From: Vibrio sp. J1-1
Lineage (GTDB): Bacteria > Pseudomonadota > Gammaproteobacteria > Enterobacterales > Vibrionaceae
Assembly (NCBI RefSeq): GCF_021728395.1
Contig: NZ_JAKKCM010000007.1
Span: 79,339-143,338 of the forward strand
Direction of reading: 5' to 3'
DNA length: 64,000 nt
Under the pieces are notes generated by a model, which saw only the letters and a list, made by a program, of their open reading frames with translations, did no database searches and had not been told where the DNA came from. The position numbers and the translations under genes are program-made. Shown one piece after another: positions 9,102 through 17,629 of the stretch. Within the stretch, counting starts at the first letter, position 1, and each line of letters begins with the position of its first letter.

Positions 9102-10718
9102 ATGCAAAAAACGTTAGTGGCTTTTCTGATTGGGCTGACTTTACCTGCAACCGCAATCGCAGATAACCTTAAGCCTGTTCAGAATGATGTATCCACACGA
9201 ATTATCGGCGGAGAGCCAGCCAATACTACCGACTGGAAATTTATTGCCTCTCTGGTACGTAAAGAAAAGCCTGCTTCTATTGGTCACTTCTGTGGCGGTA
9301 GCTTCCTGGGTGGGAAATACGTATTAACTGCGGCGCACTGTGTTGAAGGCACCAATGCGGGTGATATCGATATCGTTCTTGGTCTTTATGACCAAAAAAA
9401 CGAGTCCCAAGCGCAGCGTATCGCGGTGAAAAATATCTACACACATACCTCATATGATAATCAGAAAGTTAGCAACGATATCGCCCTTATCGAACTAGAA
9501 CGCAGTGTCGATGGCGCTACTATCGAGCTGGCAACCCCAACGGTGTTGGATAGTGTGCGTGCAGGGGATAACGTTATTGTGGCTGGCTGGGGCAACACCT
9601 CGACAACAGACACGGTATACCCAACTGTGCTACAACAAGTAGATCTGGAATATGTAGACCGAGCCACGTGCCAAAGCCTGGAGGGAAGTTATACCAACGT
9701 GTCAGATGATGGCATTTGCGCTGGATACTCTTCGGGAGGAAAAGACAGCTGCCAGGGCGATAGCGGCGGGCCGCTCATTTTCAATGATAACGGCATCAAT
9801 AAGCTGCTGGGAGTGGTTAGTTGGGGTGCAGGATGTGCTCAACCTGACGCTTATGGCGTTTACGCCAACGTGGCTCACTTTCAGCAAAACGGCTGGATAG
9901 ATAGCCATCGCAATACCATCAGCTATACCCAGTACCGCGACCTTCATCTGGTTGAGAGAAAAGCTCAGCAAGAGACCTTTACCATTCGTAATGACGAGGT
10001 AGATTCTCCACTCAACATCACTGGGGTCACCCTATCAAGCGGACTCACCATCGCCGAAAATACTTGTACTGAGACGCTGAGTCCTTCTGAAAGTTGTCAA
10101 ATTACGGTGGGTTACTACCCTAGCTATAGGCGTTCAGAGGAAACGATCGAAGTCACCACAGATCACCCGAAACTATCCAAGCTTTCGACCACCTTTGAGT
10201 ATATAGGTGTTGATAAGGCCAGCGATTCGCTGAGCAGTGCTGTTCCGATAACAAGCGCTAATGTTTATACCAATGGCTACGCTTGGACAGCCGTAAATGG
10301 TGAACTTCAGTCTGCAGATATGGGGACTTCTATCGGCGCGTCTATCTTGTATCTCACCGATCTGCCGAAAGGTAAACTGACGATGGACCTAAGTGTGTTG
10401 TCCAATGGTTTCGACGATTTTGTCGTCTACATCAATGGCCAGATGTATGATCACACCAACCAGCTTCTCGATTACACCGAGGTTTCCGCTGATCTATATA
10501 GAACGTCAAATACGGTTATGTTTGCTTACCTAAAAAACGACTCATCGACCGGTGGTTATGACGCACAAGCGTATATTCGCAATATCAAAATGTCAGTTAG
10601 CGCAGATACCAATAACGACAACAGTGCAAAAAGCAAATCCAGCTCAGGCGGCAGTTTATCTATTGGCCTGGTGATGTTGCTCGCTGCTGGCTCATTCCTT
10701 CGCCGTAAAAAAGGATAA
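9102..10718 (+). CDS. Secreted trypsin-like serine protease with GlyGly-CTERM tail
   Basis: A 538-residue exported S1-family protease. A signal peptide (about 1-20) is followed by a short pro-segment and an activation site at STR/IIGGEPA near residue 33. The catalytic triad is intact: His79 in TAAHC, Asp126 in NDIALIEL and Ser221 in QGDSGGP. After the protease domain (to about 270) comes a beta-rich C-terminal region with a Cys pair. The tail is a GlyGly-CTERM signal: SSSGG, a hydrophobic helix and RRKKG. That signal is known to be processed by rhombosortase, with export by the type II system. The next gene, a small lipoprotein, starts four bases after the stop. Physiological substrate is unknown. 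Confidence 0.92.
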   Translation: MQKTLVAFLIGLTLPATAIADNLKPVQNDVSTRIIGGEPANTTDWKFIASLVRKEKPASIGHFCGGSFLGGKYVLTAAHCVEGTNAGDIDIVLGLYDQKNESQAQRIAVKNIYTHTSYDNQKVSNDIALIELERSVDGATIELATPTVLDSVRAGDNVIVAGWGNTSTTDTVYPTVLQQVDLEYVDRATCQSLEGSYTNVSDDGICAGYSSGGKDSCQGDSGGPLIFNDNGINKLLGVVSWGAGCAQPDAYGVYANVAHFQQNGWIDSHRNTISYTQYRDLHLVERKAQQETFTIRNDEVDSPLNITGVTLSSGLTIAENTCTETLSPSESCQITVGYYPSYRRSEETIEVTTDHPKLSKLSTTFEYIGVDKASDSLSSAVPITSANVYTNGYAWTAVNGELQSADMGTSIGASILYLTDLPKGKLTMDLSVLSNGFDDFVVYINGQMYDHTNQLLDYTEVSADLYRTSNTVMFAYLKNDSSTGGYDAQAYIRNIKMSVSADTNNDNSAKSKSSSGGSLSIGLVMLLAAGSFLRRKKG

Positions 10719-10722
10719 TCAG

Positions 10723-11091
10723 ATGCAACATGCATTCAAGATAGTACTGCTTGGTTTGAGCTCTATCAGCTTAGCCGCTTGCTCAGCGAATGCGGAGATG
10801 CAGGAAAGCCCGGAACCTGAGCACCAGACAATGATGGTAGAAGCTTACCGTACGAGCGGGAGTACGATTTCATTTATCGCCGAGTCTACCGGCTGTAGTC
10901 AAAACGATGACTTTAGCCTGAAAGTAGAGCAAAGCTCGCAAACGGAGGCTCTGCTCACCATCGTTAGAGACAAAGTGGATCATTGTAAACGAATGCCGTT
11001 TTCCAAGACCTTCACATTACCACTGGACGAAGAGTTAAAAGGCAAAAAGCTTTCCATCACAAACCCAAAAGGCAAGTCACTGACGAAGTAG
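10723..11091 (+). CDS. Small putative lipoprotein, unknown function
   Basis: A 122-residue protein with a lipoprotein signal peptide and lipobox LAAC (Cys20). The mature part contains two further cysteines (in STGCSQ and DHCKR) that could form a disulfide in the periplasm. I do not recognise the family. The start is four bases from the stop of the protease gene, so the two are almost certainly co-transcribed and possibly translationally coupled, and a terminator follows. A role as partner, chaperone or inhibitor of the protease is an inference from position only. Confidence 0.8.
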   Translation: MQHAFKIVLLGLSSISLAACSANAEMQESPEPEHQTMMVEAYRTSGSTISFIAESTGCSQNDDFSLKVEQSSQTEALLTIVRDKVDHCKRMPFSKTFTLPLDEELKGKKLSITNPKGKSLTK

Positions 11092-11105
11092 TGATTAGCT
11101 TATTT

Positions 11106-11128
11106 AAAGGGAGCCCTCGCTCCCTTTT
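11106..11128 (+). terminator. Terminator after protease-lipoprotein pair
   Basis: AAAGGGAG pairs with CTCCCTTT across a short loop, ending in four T. Confidence 0.8.
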
Positions 11129-11220
11129 CATCTTCTACAACTCTACAACAAAGAAAAGTACGAACGAACCTAATGAGATGACAATGATAAGCCTACATCT
11201 CAGTTCTGACCCTCTCGCTT

Positions 11221-11814
11221 TTATGCTTCAGACTCAACAATCGCCTTTAGTGAATGCGGATGAAGTTTGATACATACCCCTTGGTATTTAAATGCAACCG
11301 TTGGGTTGTTCAGTCGCTCACCCTCACCTTTAGGACTGGAGAGTTTGATTTTCACCCCCATTGCTTCGAGTTGAGCAAAACGCCCACCAAATGCGGGGTA
11401 AGTGTGTTTTAGGTCAGCTAGAAACTCATCCGCCGTCTCCGCATGAGACGGAATGACAAACTCTACGTGCTCCCAGCCTTCTGTTGGGTAAATTTTACCC
11501 TCAGCCGGATACGGTAACTCCAAGCACTCAATTTTCCAGCCCCGACTTTCTAGCATGTTTTCAAACTCAATCACGATGATTGGACGGCCATTGATTTGCG
11601 CTTGAGAAATGACTTTACCATACTGACTCCATGCTTGATGGGCTTGTTGCGCCGTTTGAGTATCGTTGATACGCAACGCAATATGGTCGGCTTGAGCCAA
11701 ACTCAAATCCAGGCTAAGCATTGAAGCCAGTGCTTCAATTTTTTCCACAAACGCATCCAAGTCTTGGAGCATCAACTCGGGTGTTAAGCGTTTTTCTACT
11801 AATTCAGTCGTCAT
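11221..11814 (-). CDS. yecM: YecM family protein (VOC-like fold)
   Basis: A 197-residue cytosolic protein matching the YecM family, whose fold is related to the vicinal-oxygen-chelate (glyoxalase/isopenicillin-type) superfamily. Candidate metal ligands are His in ADHIALR and in WEHVEFV and Glu in IVIEFEN. Its biochemical activity has not been established. It is divergent from argS; yecM also neighbours argS in E. coli, which supports the assignment. Confidence 0.85.
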   Translation of the reverse strand: MTTELVEKRLTPELMLQDLDAFVEKIEALASMLSLDLSLAQADHIALRINDTQTAQQAHQAWSQYGKVISQAQINGRPIIVIEFENMLESRGWKIECLELPYPAEGKIYPTEGWEHVEFVIPSHAETADEFLADLKHTYPAFGGRFAQLEAMGVKIKLSSPKGEGERLNNPTVAFKYQGVCIKLHPHSLKAIVESEA

Positions 11815-12088
11815 CGGTATTCTCTAAGAGGAGGATTTTGTCTTTTATACAGGCGCAATAGTAAACCCAAAGAACGTTATACCCAAATAGCTTCGCTATG
11901 ATTGGTTCAGTAAGGATGAGGTTGTTTGGATGTACATATCCATTCATTCGAAAAAGTATAAATTTCCCCAAATCCTCTCTGTATGAAAAGCAATAAAGTT
12001 GTTATCATTAGCGCCATTTTTGTGAACTCCAACAGAACTCGACTCCGATTATAACGAGTTCTTAGTCCTCGAATTGAAGGAAACGCGT

Positions 12089-13822
12089 GTGAATATCCAA
12101 GCACTTATTAATGACAAAGTATCTCAGGCTCTAGAAGCCGCTGGCGCACCTGCAGGCAGCCCTGCAGCCGTTCGTCAATCAGCAAAGCCACAATTTGGTG
12201 ACTACCAAGCAAACGGCGTAATGGGCGTTGCTAAAAAACTGGGTACTAACCCACGAGAATTTGCACAGAAAGTACTGGATGTTCTAGACCTTGACGGTAT
12301 CGCGAGCAAAACAGAAATCGCTGGCCCTGGTTTTATCAACATTTTCCTAAGCGAAGAGTTCTTGGCGAAACAAGCGGATGCAGCTCTGGCAGATTCACGT
12401 CTGGGCGTGGCAGAAGAAGAAGCGCAAACTATCGTTGCTGACTACTCTGCGCCAAACGTTGCAAAAGAAATGCACGTTGGTCACCTGCGTTCAACCATCA
12501 TTGGTGACGCTGTTGTACGTACTCTTGAGTTCCTGGGCCATAAAGTGATTCGCGCCAACCACATCGGTGACTGGGGTACTCAGTTCGGTATGCTGATCGC
12601 AAACCTTGAACGTGTACAGCAAGAGTCTGGCGAAGTGTCTATGGAACTGGCTGATCTTGAAGCCTTCTACCGCGAATCTAAAAAGCTATATGACGAAGAC
12701 GAAGAATTCGCAGTTAAAGCGCGTAACTACGTTGTGAAACTACAAAGCGGTGACGAGTTCTGCGCAGAAATGTGGAAGAAACTGGTTGACGTAACCATGA
12801 TCCAAAACCAACGCAACTACGATCGTCTAAACGTATCACTAACTCGTGATGACGTAATGGGCGAGAGCATGTACAACGACATGCTACCTAAGATCGTTGC
12901 AGACCTAAAAGAACAAGGCCTTGCGGTTGAAGATGACGGCGCACAAGTTGTATTCCTAGACGAGTACAAGAACAAAGACGGTGAGCCTATGGGCGTTATC
13001 GTTCAAAAACGCGATGGCGGTTTCCTGTATACCACAACAGATATCGCATGTGCGAAATACCGTTACGAAGAGCTAGGCGCGAACCGCGTACTTTACTTCA
13101 TTGACTCTCGTCAACACCAGCACCTAATGCAGGCTTGGACTATTGTTCGTAAAGCTGGCTACGTGCCTGAGTCAGTCTCTCTTGAGCACCACGCATTCGG
13201 CATGATGCTAGGTAAAGATGGTCGTCCATTTAAGACTCGTGCAGGTGGTACGGTTCGTCTTGCTGATCTTCTGGATGAAGCAGAAGAGCGCGCAGCGAAG
13301 CTGATCGAATCAAAGAACCCATCACTAGACGCTGAAGAGAAAGAAAAAATCTCTCGCACAGTAGCGATGGCTGCCGTGAAATACTCAGATCTTTCTAAGC
13401 ACCGTACGACTGACTACGTGTTTGACTGGGACAACATGCTTGCATTCGAAGGTAACACAGCACCGTATATGCAGTACGCCTACACTCGTGTTGCTTCTAT
13501 CTTTGCAAAAGCAGGTGTTGCCATGGATGACCTTCAAGGTGATATCCAAATCTCTGACGAGAAAGAAAAAGCGCTCATCGCAAAACTTCTACAGTTCGAA
13601 GAAGCAGTTCAATCTGTTGCTCGCGAAGGTCAACCACACATTATGTGTAGCTACCTGTTTGAGTTAGCAGGTCAGTTCTCAAGCTTCTACGAAGCGTGCC
13701 CTATCCTAATTGCAGAAGACGAAGCAGTTAAGCAAAGCCGCCTGAAACTTGCAGCACTAACAGCGAAGACCATCAAGCAAGGTCTGTCTCTACTAGGTAT
13801 CGAAACGCTCGAGCGCATGTAA
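12089..13822 (+). CDS. argS: Arginyl-tRNA synthetase
   Basis: A 577-residue class I synthetase charging tRNA-Arg. It has the N-terminal Add1 domain, the HIGH-type motif HVGHLRS after SAPNVAKEM, and a C-terminal DALR anticodon-binding domain ending in [12 protein letters not shown]. The KMSKS loop is degenerate, as usual in ArgRS. I take the GTG at 12089 (protein MNIQALIND) with the GAAGGAAA ribosome binding site just upstream; the ATG at 12074 falls within or before that site. A strong terminator follows. Confidence 0.97.
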   Translation: MNIQALINDKVSQALEAAGAPAGSPAAVRQSAKPQFGDYQANGVMGVAKKLGTNPREFAQKVLDVLDLDGIASKTEIAGPGFINIFLSEEFLAKQADAALADSRLGVAEEEAQTIVADYSAPNVAKEMHVGHLRSTIIGDAVVRTLEFLGHKVIRANHIGDWGTQFGMLIANLERVQQESGEVSMELADLEAFYRESKKLYDEDEEFAVKARNYVVKLQSGDEFCAEMWKKLVDVTMIQNQRNYDRLNVSLTRDDVMGESMYNDMLPKIVADLKEQGLAVEDDGAQVVFLDEYKNKDGEPMGVIVQKRDGGFLYTTTDIACAKYRYEELGANRVLYFIDSRQHQHLMQAWTIVRKAGYVPESVSLEHHAFGMMLGKDGRPFKTRAGGTVRLADLLDEAEERAAKLIESKNPSLDAEEKEKISRTVAMAAVKYSDLSKHRTTDYVFDWDNMLAFEGNTAPYMQYAYTRVASIFAKAGVAMDDLQGDIQISDEKEKALIAKLLQFEEAVQSVAREGQPHIMCSYLFELAGQFSSFYEACPILIAEDEAVKQSRLKLAALTAKTIKQGLSLLGIETLERM

Positions 13823-13849
13823 GCTAATCTTAGCTAAAGCTTAACAACA

Positions 13850-13880
13850 AAGGCTGACGTGAGAGCGTCAGCCTTTTTGT
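13850..13880 (+). terminator. argS terminator
   Basis: Ten-bp stem AAGGCTGACG/CGTCAGCCTT with a 6-nt loop, followed by TTTGTTT. It contains an in-frame GTG (13859) that must not be used as start of the next gene. Confidence 0.92.
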
Positions 13881-13927
13881 TTATACTGAACTCAATCAAT
13901 ACAATTAAAAATCAACTGGAAAACAAA

Positions 13928-14356
13928 ATGAGTTTCGAACTGCACCCTCAATTAGCAAAAGACACCACTGTTATTGGTCATTTTCCACTCTGCGTTGCTC
14001 TGCTACATAAAGATAATGCCGTACCTTGGGTCATTCTGGTTCCCAAGCGTGCTAATTTAAAAGAGCTGCACCACTTACCTATGCACGATCAGAGACAGTT
14101 TTTATTAGAATCTCAAGCGGTAAGCCAAGCGCTCGAAGCGACATTTCTTCCAGACAAACTCAACATGGGGGCACTGGGTAACATGGTGCCTCAACTGCAT
14201 ATTCATCATATCGCGCGCTTTAAAGATGACGTCGCTTGGCCAGGGCCTGTATGGGGCAACACCAAAGGTGAGTTTCGTAGTGAAGACGAACAGAACGAAG
14301 TGCTTGGGCGCATTCAGAATGTGTTATCACTCAGCTCTATTTTCCAAAAAGTGTAA
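13928..14356 (+). CDS. HIT family nucleotide-binding protein
   Basis: A 142-residue HIT-domain protein. The histidine triad reads QLHIHHIAR near residue 95, close to the canonical HxHxHxx motif. Family members hydrolyse or transfer nucleotidyl groups (dinucleoside polyphosphates, AMP-lysine and similar); the substrate here is not evident. The ATG at 13928 starts MSFELHPQL; the longer GTG-initiated reading would begin inside the argS terminator. It is followed by a terminator shared with the oppositely oriented feo operon. Confidence 0.88.
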   Translation: MSFELHPQLAKDTTVIGHFPLCVALLHKDNAVPWVILVPKRANLKELHHLPMHDQRQFLLESQAVSQALEATFLPDKLNMGALGNMVPQLHIHHIARFKDDVAWPGPVWGNTKGEFRSEDEQNEVLGRIQNVLSLSSIFQKV

Positions 14357-14380
14357 ACCTTGACAATGACTCCAGAGACT

Positions 14381-14412
14381 AAAAAGCCGCCTGTTAATGA
14401 GGCGGCTTCTTT
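14381..14412. terminator. Shared terminator between HIT gene and feoABC
   Basis: Eight-bp stem AAGCCGCC/GGCGGCTT. The minus strand ends in five T (good for feoC), while the plus-strand tail is only moderately T-rich. Confidence 0.82.
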
Positions 14413-14424
14413 CTGTCCGACGGT

Positions 14425-14655
14425 TTACATCGTCACGGTCAATGATAATCCATCTTGTCTTGTCACTGCATAACGAACGCGAGTCACATGATGTGCTTTA
14501 TTGGTGTCAATCAAACGGGTGATACGGCCTTTGTTGATCCACACACTCAGCATTGCGTCGGCACCATCTTCACTCATCCCAAACTGCGTTGCCAGCTCTG
14601 ACTGCGACACCGCCCCGTGGTCTTCAATATAGTTATAAAGCTGTTTTAAGATCAT
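14425..14655 (-). CDS. feoC: FeoC-like winged-helix protein of the ferrous iron transport operon
   Basis: A 76-residue winged-helix protein (helix-turn-helix segment about residues 14-35) matching the FeoC family. Its start overlaps the feoB stop by four bases (ATGA), so it is translationally coupled. It contains no cysteine at all, so it lacks the Cys-rich wing loop thought to bind an Fe-S cluster in enterobacterial FeoC. In Vibrio, FeoC is known to interact with the N-terminal cytosolic part of FeoB. Confidence 0.88.
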   Translation of the reverse strand: MILKQLYNYIEDHGAVSQSELATQFGMSEDGADAMLSVWINKGRITRLIDTNKAHHVTRVRYAVTRQDGLSLTVTM

Positions 14656-16928
14656 GCCACTTGTACCTCCAGCGAACCTTGCTGTTTCTTACCAATGCGC
14701 TTAAAGACACGATAAGTACCAAAGAAGATCGCTACGATCACTGCCATCCATATCCCGCTTGTAATTGGACTGTCTGAAAAGTGCATCATTTGATGATAAA
14801 AAGTCGCCGTTAGGTAGGCCAACCCCATCGTCCAAACCGCAATAAAGCGAGCAAAGTTATTACCAAATTCGCGCACATATGCCCCCATTGCAGCAACACA
14901 CGGTGTGTACAACAAGATAAAGATTAAGTACGCAAACGCAGCATGACCTGAAACAAACTGAGATTTAATGTTGCCAAAAATAGAGGCGTCAATTTCTTGT
15001 TCTTCTGCTACCGCATATGAATCGGTTAAGTCACCAACCTCGATGCCTAATGGATCTGAGTAACTAAGACCTGCAAGATTCTCAGGTATACTCATTACCG
15101 CGGCTTCTAGGCTACCGATTAAATCGTATTCAGCTTCGTCACCATCCGTTGGCGTGGTATATAAACTATTCAGCGTACCAACGACGGCTTCTTTCGCGAA
15201 AATACCGGTAATAATGCCTACAGTCGCTGGCCAGTTGTCCTTTTCGATACCAATTGGCGCAAACACTGGTGTGACAACTTGTGACGCTTTTGAAAGGACA
15301 GATTTCTCACTATCTTCATTACCGAAGCTTCCATCAGTACCAAGTGAGTTTAGGAAACTGAGCAGTGCAACCACAATAACAATGGTTTTACCTGCACCTA
15401 GTACAAAACGCTTGAGCTTTTGCCAGGTTTTAATCACAACATTCTGTAATGTCGGTAGCTCGTAATTCGGTATTTCCATCACAAAGCTATCACTACTGCC
15501 TGGGTAAAGGGTCTTTTTCAGAAACAGGCCAGTGAAGATGGCAGCCACAATACCAAGCAGGTAAAGCGCAAATACGACGTTTTGACCAGAGTCGGGGAAG
15601 AACGCTGCCGCAAAAAGTGCGTAAACAGGCAGGCGAGCACCACAAGACATAAAGGGCACCATAGAGGCAGCCAGTTTACGTTCACGTTCTTGATCGAGTG
15701 TTCGGGTTGCCATAATAGACGGAACATTACAGCCAAATCCTAAAACAAGCGGTACAAAGGCTTTACCTGGTAAGCCAATTTTCTGCATCACTTTATCCAG
15801 AACAAATGCCGCACGAGCCATATAACCAGAACTTTCAAGTACCGCGAGGAATAAGTATAAACAGGCAATGACTGGAATAAAGGTAGCGACCGTCTGAATA
15901 CCACCACCAATACCATCAGCAAGAACAGTCACTAGCCATACGGGTAAGTGATCATCAAGCAAGTAATGGCCACCATCAACCAGTAACGCACCGACTCCGA
16001 TATCAAAGAAATCAATAAATGCACTGCCGATGTTAATCGAGAACATAAACATCAAATACATGACAGCCAAGAAAAATGGAATACCGACCCACTTATTTAA
16101 GATAAATTGGTCTAGCTTTTCTGTCACACTACGGCTGAGTTTGCCCTCACTACGGCGAATCTTCTTACACTGCTCATGCAAATGCGTATATTTGGTATCC
16201 GCAACATGTAAATCAATATCCAGACCGAGCTTTGCAATCGACTCTAAAACCATGCTTCTATCACTTTCTGAAAGACTGTTCAGAACTAACGCGTCTTTTT
16301 CTAAGGCGCGAACAGCAAGTGCACGATGAGAGACCGTTTGATCACTAAAAAGCGTCGAGACTTTTTCAATCGCCGCTTCCATTTGTTGACCATAGTTCAA
16401 CGACAAATCTTTAAGAGCAACACCCTGAATGATGGATTTATGTAATTGTTCTTTAAAGTCTGCGACTTGTGCTTTGTCCGTTGCTGACAAGCTGAGAACC
16501 GGACACCCCAACATTTTCTCTAACTCGGCCACGTTAATTATTTGACGTTCGCGCTTTAACGCATCCATCTTATTCAAAACGACAATCATCGGACGGCCAA
16601 GCTCGCGAAGCTGCAGCGTCATATATAAACTGCGCTCTAAGCTTGTTGCATCAACAACATTGATGATCAAATCCGCTGGATGAGTTAGTACCGCACTCGA
16701 AGCAATTGACTCATCGATACTGTTGCTATCATTTCCGCTATCTAGTGAGTAAATGCCAGGAAGGTCTGTAAGCAAAAACTGATCACTGGCATGTTTAAAT
16801 TGACCAGTCTTCTTCTCGACAGTCACACCAGCCCAGTTACCAACCTGTTGTTTTGCGCCCGTTAAACCATTAAAAAGAGTTGTTTTACCACTATTAGGAT
16901 TACCTACCGTGATTACTTGATACTGCAT
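14652..16928 (-). CDS. feoB: FeoB ferrous iron transporter
   Basis: A 758-residue inner membrane Fe(II) permease. The N-terminal G domain shows G1 GNPNSGKTT, G3 DLPG and G4 NKMD (about residues 115-120), followed by a guanine-dissociation-inhibitor region (to about 270) and a polytopic membrane domain with Gate motifs containing conserved Cys (ACLYLFLAVLE, FGCNVPSI, SCGARLPVY). Its start overlaps the feoA stop by one base and its end overlaps feoC, so feoABC is one tightly coupled operon. Regulation by iron is supported by the Fur box upstream of feoA. Confidence 0.97.
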   Translation of the reverse strand: MQYQVITVGNPNSGKTTLFNGLTGAKQQVGNWAGVTVEKKTGQFKHASDQFLLTDLPGIYSLDSGNDSNSIDESIASSAVLTHPADLIINVVDATSLERSLYMTLQLRELGRPMIVVLNKMDALKRERQIINVAELEKMLGCPVLSLSATDKAQVADFKEQLHKSIIQGVALKDLSLNYGQQMEAAIEKVSTLFSDQTVSHRALAVRALEKDALVLNSLSESDRSMVLESIAKLGLDIDLHVADTKYTHLHEQCKKIRRSEGKLSRSVTEKLDQFILNKWVGIPFFLAVMYLMFMFSINIGSAFIDFFDIGVGALLVDGGHYLLDDHLPVWLVTVLADGIGGGIQTVATFIPVIACLYLFLAVLESSGYMARAAFVLDKVMQKIGLPGKAFVPLVLGFGCNVPSIMATRTLDQERERKLAASMVPFMSCGARLPVYALFAAAFFPDSGQNVVFALYLLGIVAAIFTGLFLKKTLYPGSSDSFVMEIPNYELPTLQNVVIKTWQKLKRFVLGAGKTIVIVVALLSFLNSLGTDGSFGNEDSEKSVLSKASQVVTPVFAPIGIEKDNWPATVGIITGIFAKEAVVGTLNSLYTTPTDGDEAEYDLIGSLEAAVMSIPENLAGLSYSDPLGIEVGDLTDSYAVAEEQEIDASIFGNIKSQFVSGHAAFAYLIFILLYTPCVAAMGAYVREFGNNFARFIAVWTMGLAYLTATFYHQMMHFSDSPITSGIWMAVIVAIFFGTYRVFKRIGKKQQGSLEVQVA

Positions 16929-17155
16929 TACACCCTCTCCACTTCGATTTTTTGAGCAATCGTATCTCTTACTGCAACAGACACACCACGCACTTCAACT
17001 TGTAATGGATCGCCCATCGGAGCGCGCCTTATTACTTTGACTACTGTATTAGGCAATAGCCCCATTACCATTAGCTTTTTTCTTACGTCAGGTGAAAGAC
17101 CATCTAATAAACGAATAGTCACCGAATCGCCGGGTATAATTTCTGATAGCTTCAT
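16928..17155 (-). CDS. feoA: FeoA ferrous iron transport accessory protein
   Basis: A 75-residue SH3-like cytosolic protein needed for FeoB activity. The segment KLMVMGLLPNTVVKVIRRAP is typical of FeoA. The start MKLSEIIPGD at 17155 fits the family; an upstream in-frame ATG at 17197 would place the start on top of the Fur box and add 14 unrelated residues. Confidence 0.94.
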   Translation of the reverse strand: MKLSEIIPGDSVTIRLLDGLSPDVRKKLMVMGLLPNTVVKVIRRAPMGDPLQVEVRGVSVAVRDTIAQKIEVERV

Positions 17156-17176
17156 GATGGCTCCAACAAGGTTATT

Positions 17177-17195
17177 GCTAATGATAAATATTTTC
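17177..17195. promoter_or_regulatory. Fur box upstream of feoABC
   Basis: The 19-bp stretch reads GCTAATGATAAATATTTTC and agrees with the classical consensus GATAATGATAATCATTATC at 15 of 19 positions. It lies 22 bases upstream of the feoA start. Iron-dependent repression by the Fur protein, encoded at 42254, is expected. Confidence 0.8.
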
Positions 17196-17435
17196 ATTTA
17201 AAGAATTAATGCTGCAATACTACTCCTATATATCCATTATTTTATTGTGTGAAATCAAAGTTATCACAAATGTTCAAGCCCTTACTTAAACGTCAACTCC
17301 GTCAACTTTGACCACGTCAATTTTGTCAAAACTATCTTCATGGGCGACTTTCAATTTTAGGAAAATGATAGAGATTAAAAGAAAAAACATAATTAATTCA
17401 TATATATCATCAACTTAAATTGTAGCCCTGAATAT

Positions 17436-17470
17436 TGTCGCTTTTTTCATATGAATGTGTCGTTATTTTT
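17436..17470 (+). promoter_or_regulatory. Candidate activator (TfoS) site: direct repeat upstream of tfoR
   Basis: Two copies of TGTCGYTWTTTT start at 17436 and 17458, spaced 22 bp (two helical turns) on the same face. The second copy ends next to the position of the -35 hexamer (17472-17477, which reads TAAGAA and is poor). Direct repeats abutting a weak -35 are typical of AraC-family activators. TfoS, encoded next door, has an AraC-type domain. Assignment to TfoS is inference. Confidence 0.5.
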
Positions 17471-17494
17471 ATAAGAAAAATAAGTAACCCCTCG

Positions 17495-17500
17495 TATAGT
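17495..17500 (+). promoter_or_regulatory. -10 element of the sRNA promoter
   Basis: TATAGT (5 of 6 to consensus) lies about 7 bases before the predicted transcript start near 17507, with no recognisable -35. This suggests an activator-dependent promoter. Confidence 0.55.
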
Positions 17501-17506
17501 TAACCC

Positions 17507-17629
17507 ATCGAGAGGGCGACCTCTCAAATGTATTCCAGAGGTGGCATGTCTCATGCCACTCCGGCAGCAAGCGAAGGTGTCATTGACACCCGTGGTATAG
17601 TCCCCCCGGCTATACCACGATATTTTTTT
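17507..17629 (+). ncRNA. tfoR: Structured small RNA, probable TfoR
   Basis: Roughly 120 nt with four successive hairpins: GAGAGG/CCTCTC, GTGGCAT/ATGCCAC, GGTGTC/GACACC, and a terminal 10-bp stem CGTGGTATAG/CTATACCACG followed by TATTTTTTT, a Rho-independent terminator on the plus strand. In V. cholerae the chitin-induced sRNA TfoR (about 100 nt) is encoded between feoA (VC2078) and tfoS (VC2080). Gene order here is the same, so I assign this RNA to TfoR. TfoR activates translation of tfoX, the competence regulator, which is not in the window. The 5' end is estimated from the -10 element. Confidence 0.78.

Larger units (their letters stand above)
17198..17506. other. AT-rich intergenic region between feoA and the sRNA
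   Basis: No protein-coding gene is supported here. It holds the divergent promoter regions for feoABC (leftward) and the sRNA (rightward). Notable structure: a cluster of four GTCAA repeats at 17292-17329, and a 22-bp-spaced direct repeat at 17436 and 17458. Both are described separately. Confidence 0.7.

Noticed and set aside
11878-11940. TATACCC-started segment with a small ATAGC/GCTAT hairpin upstream of argS
   Set aside because: Resembles frequent Vibrio intergenic repeats, but I could not find a convincing matching end, so I do not call a repeat.
11907-12104. 65-codon minus-strand frame upstream of argS
   Set aside because: Overlaps the argS promoter and start, no family match.
17248-17268. 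TGTGA ... TCACA pair resembling a CRP site
   Set aside because: The spacer is 11 rather than 6 bases, so it does not fit CRP.
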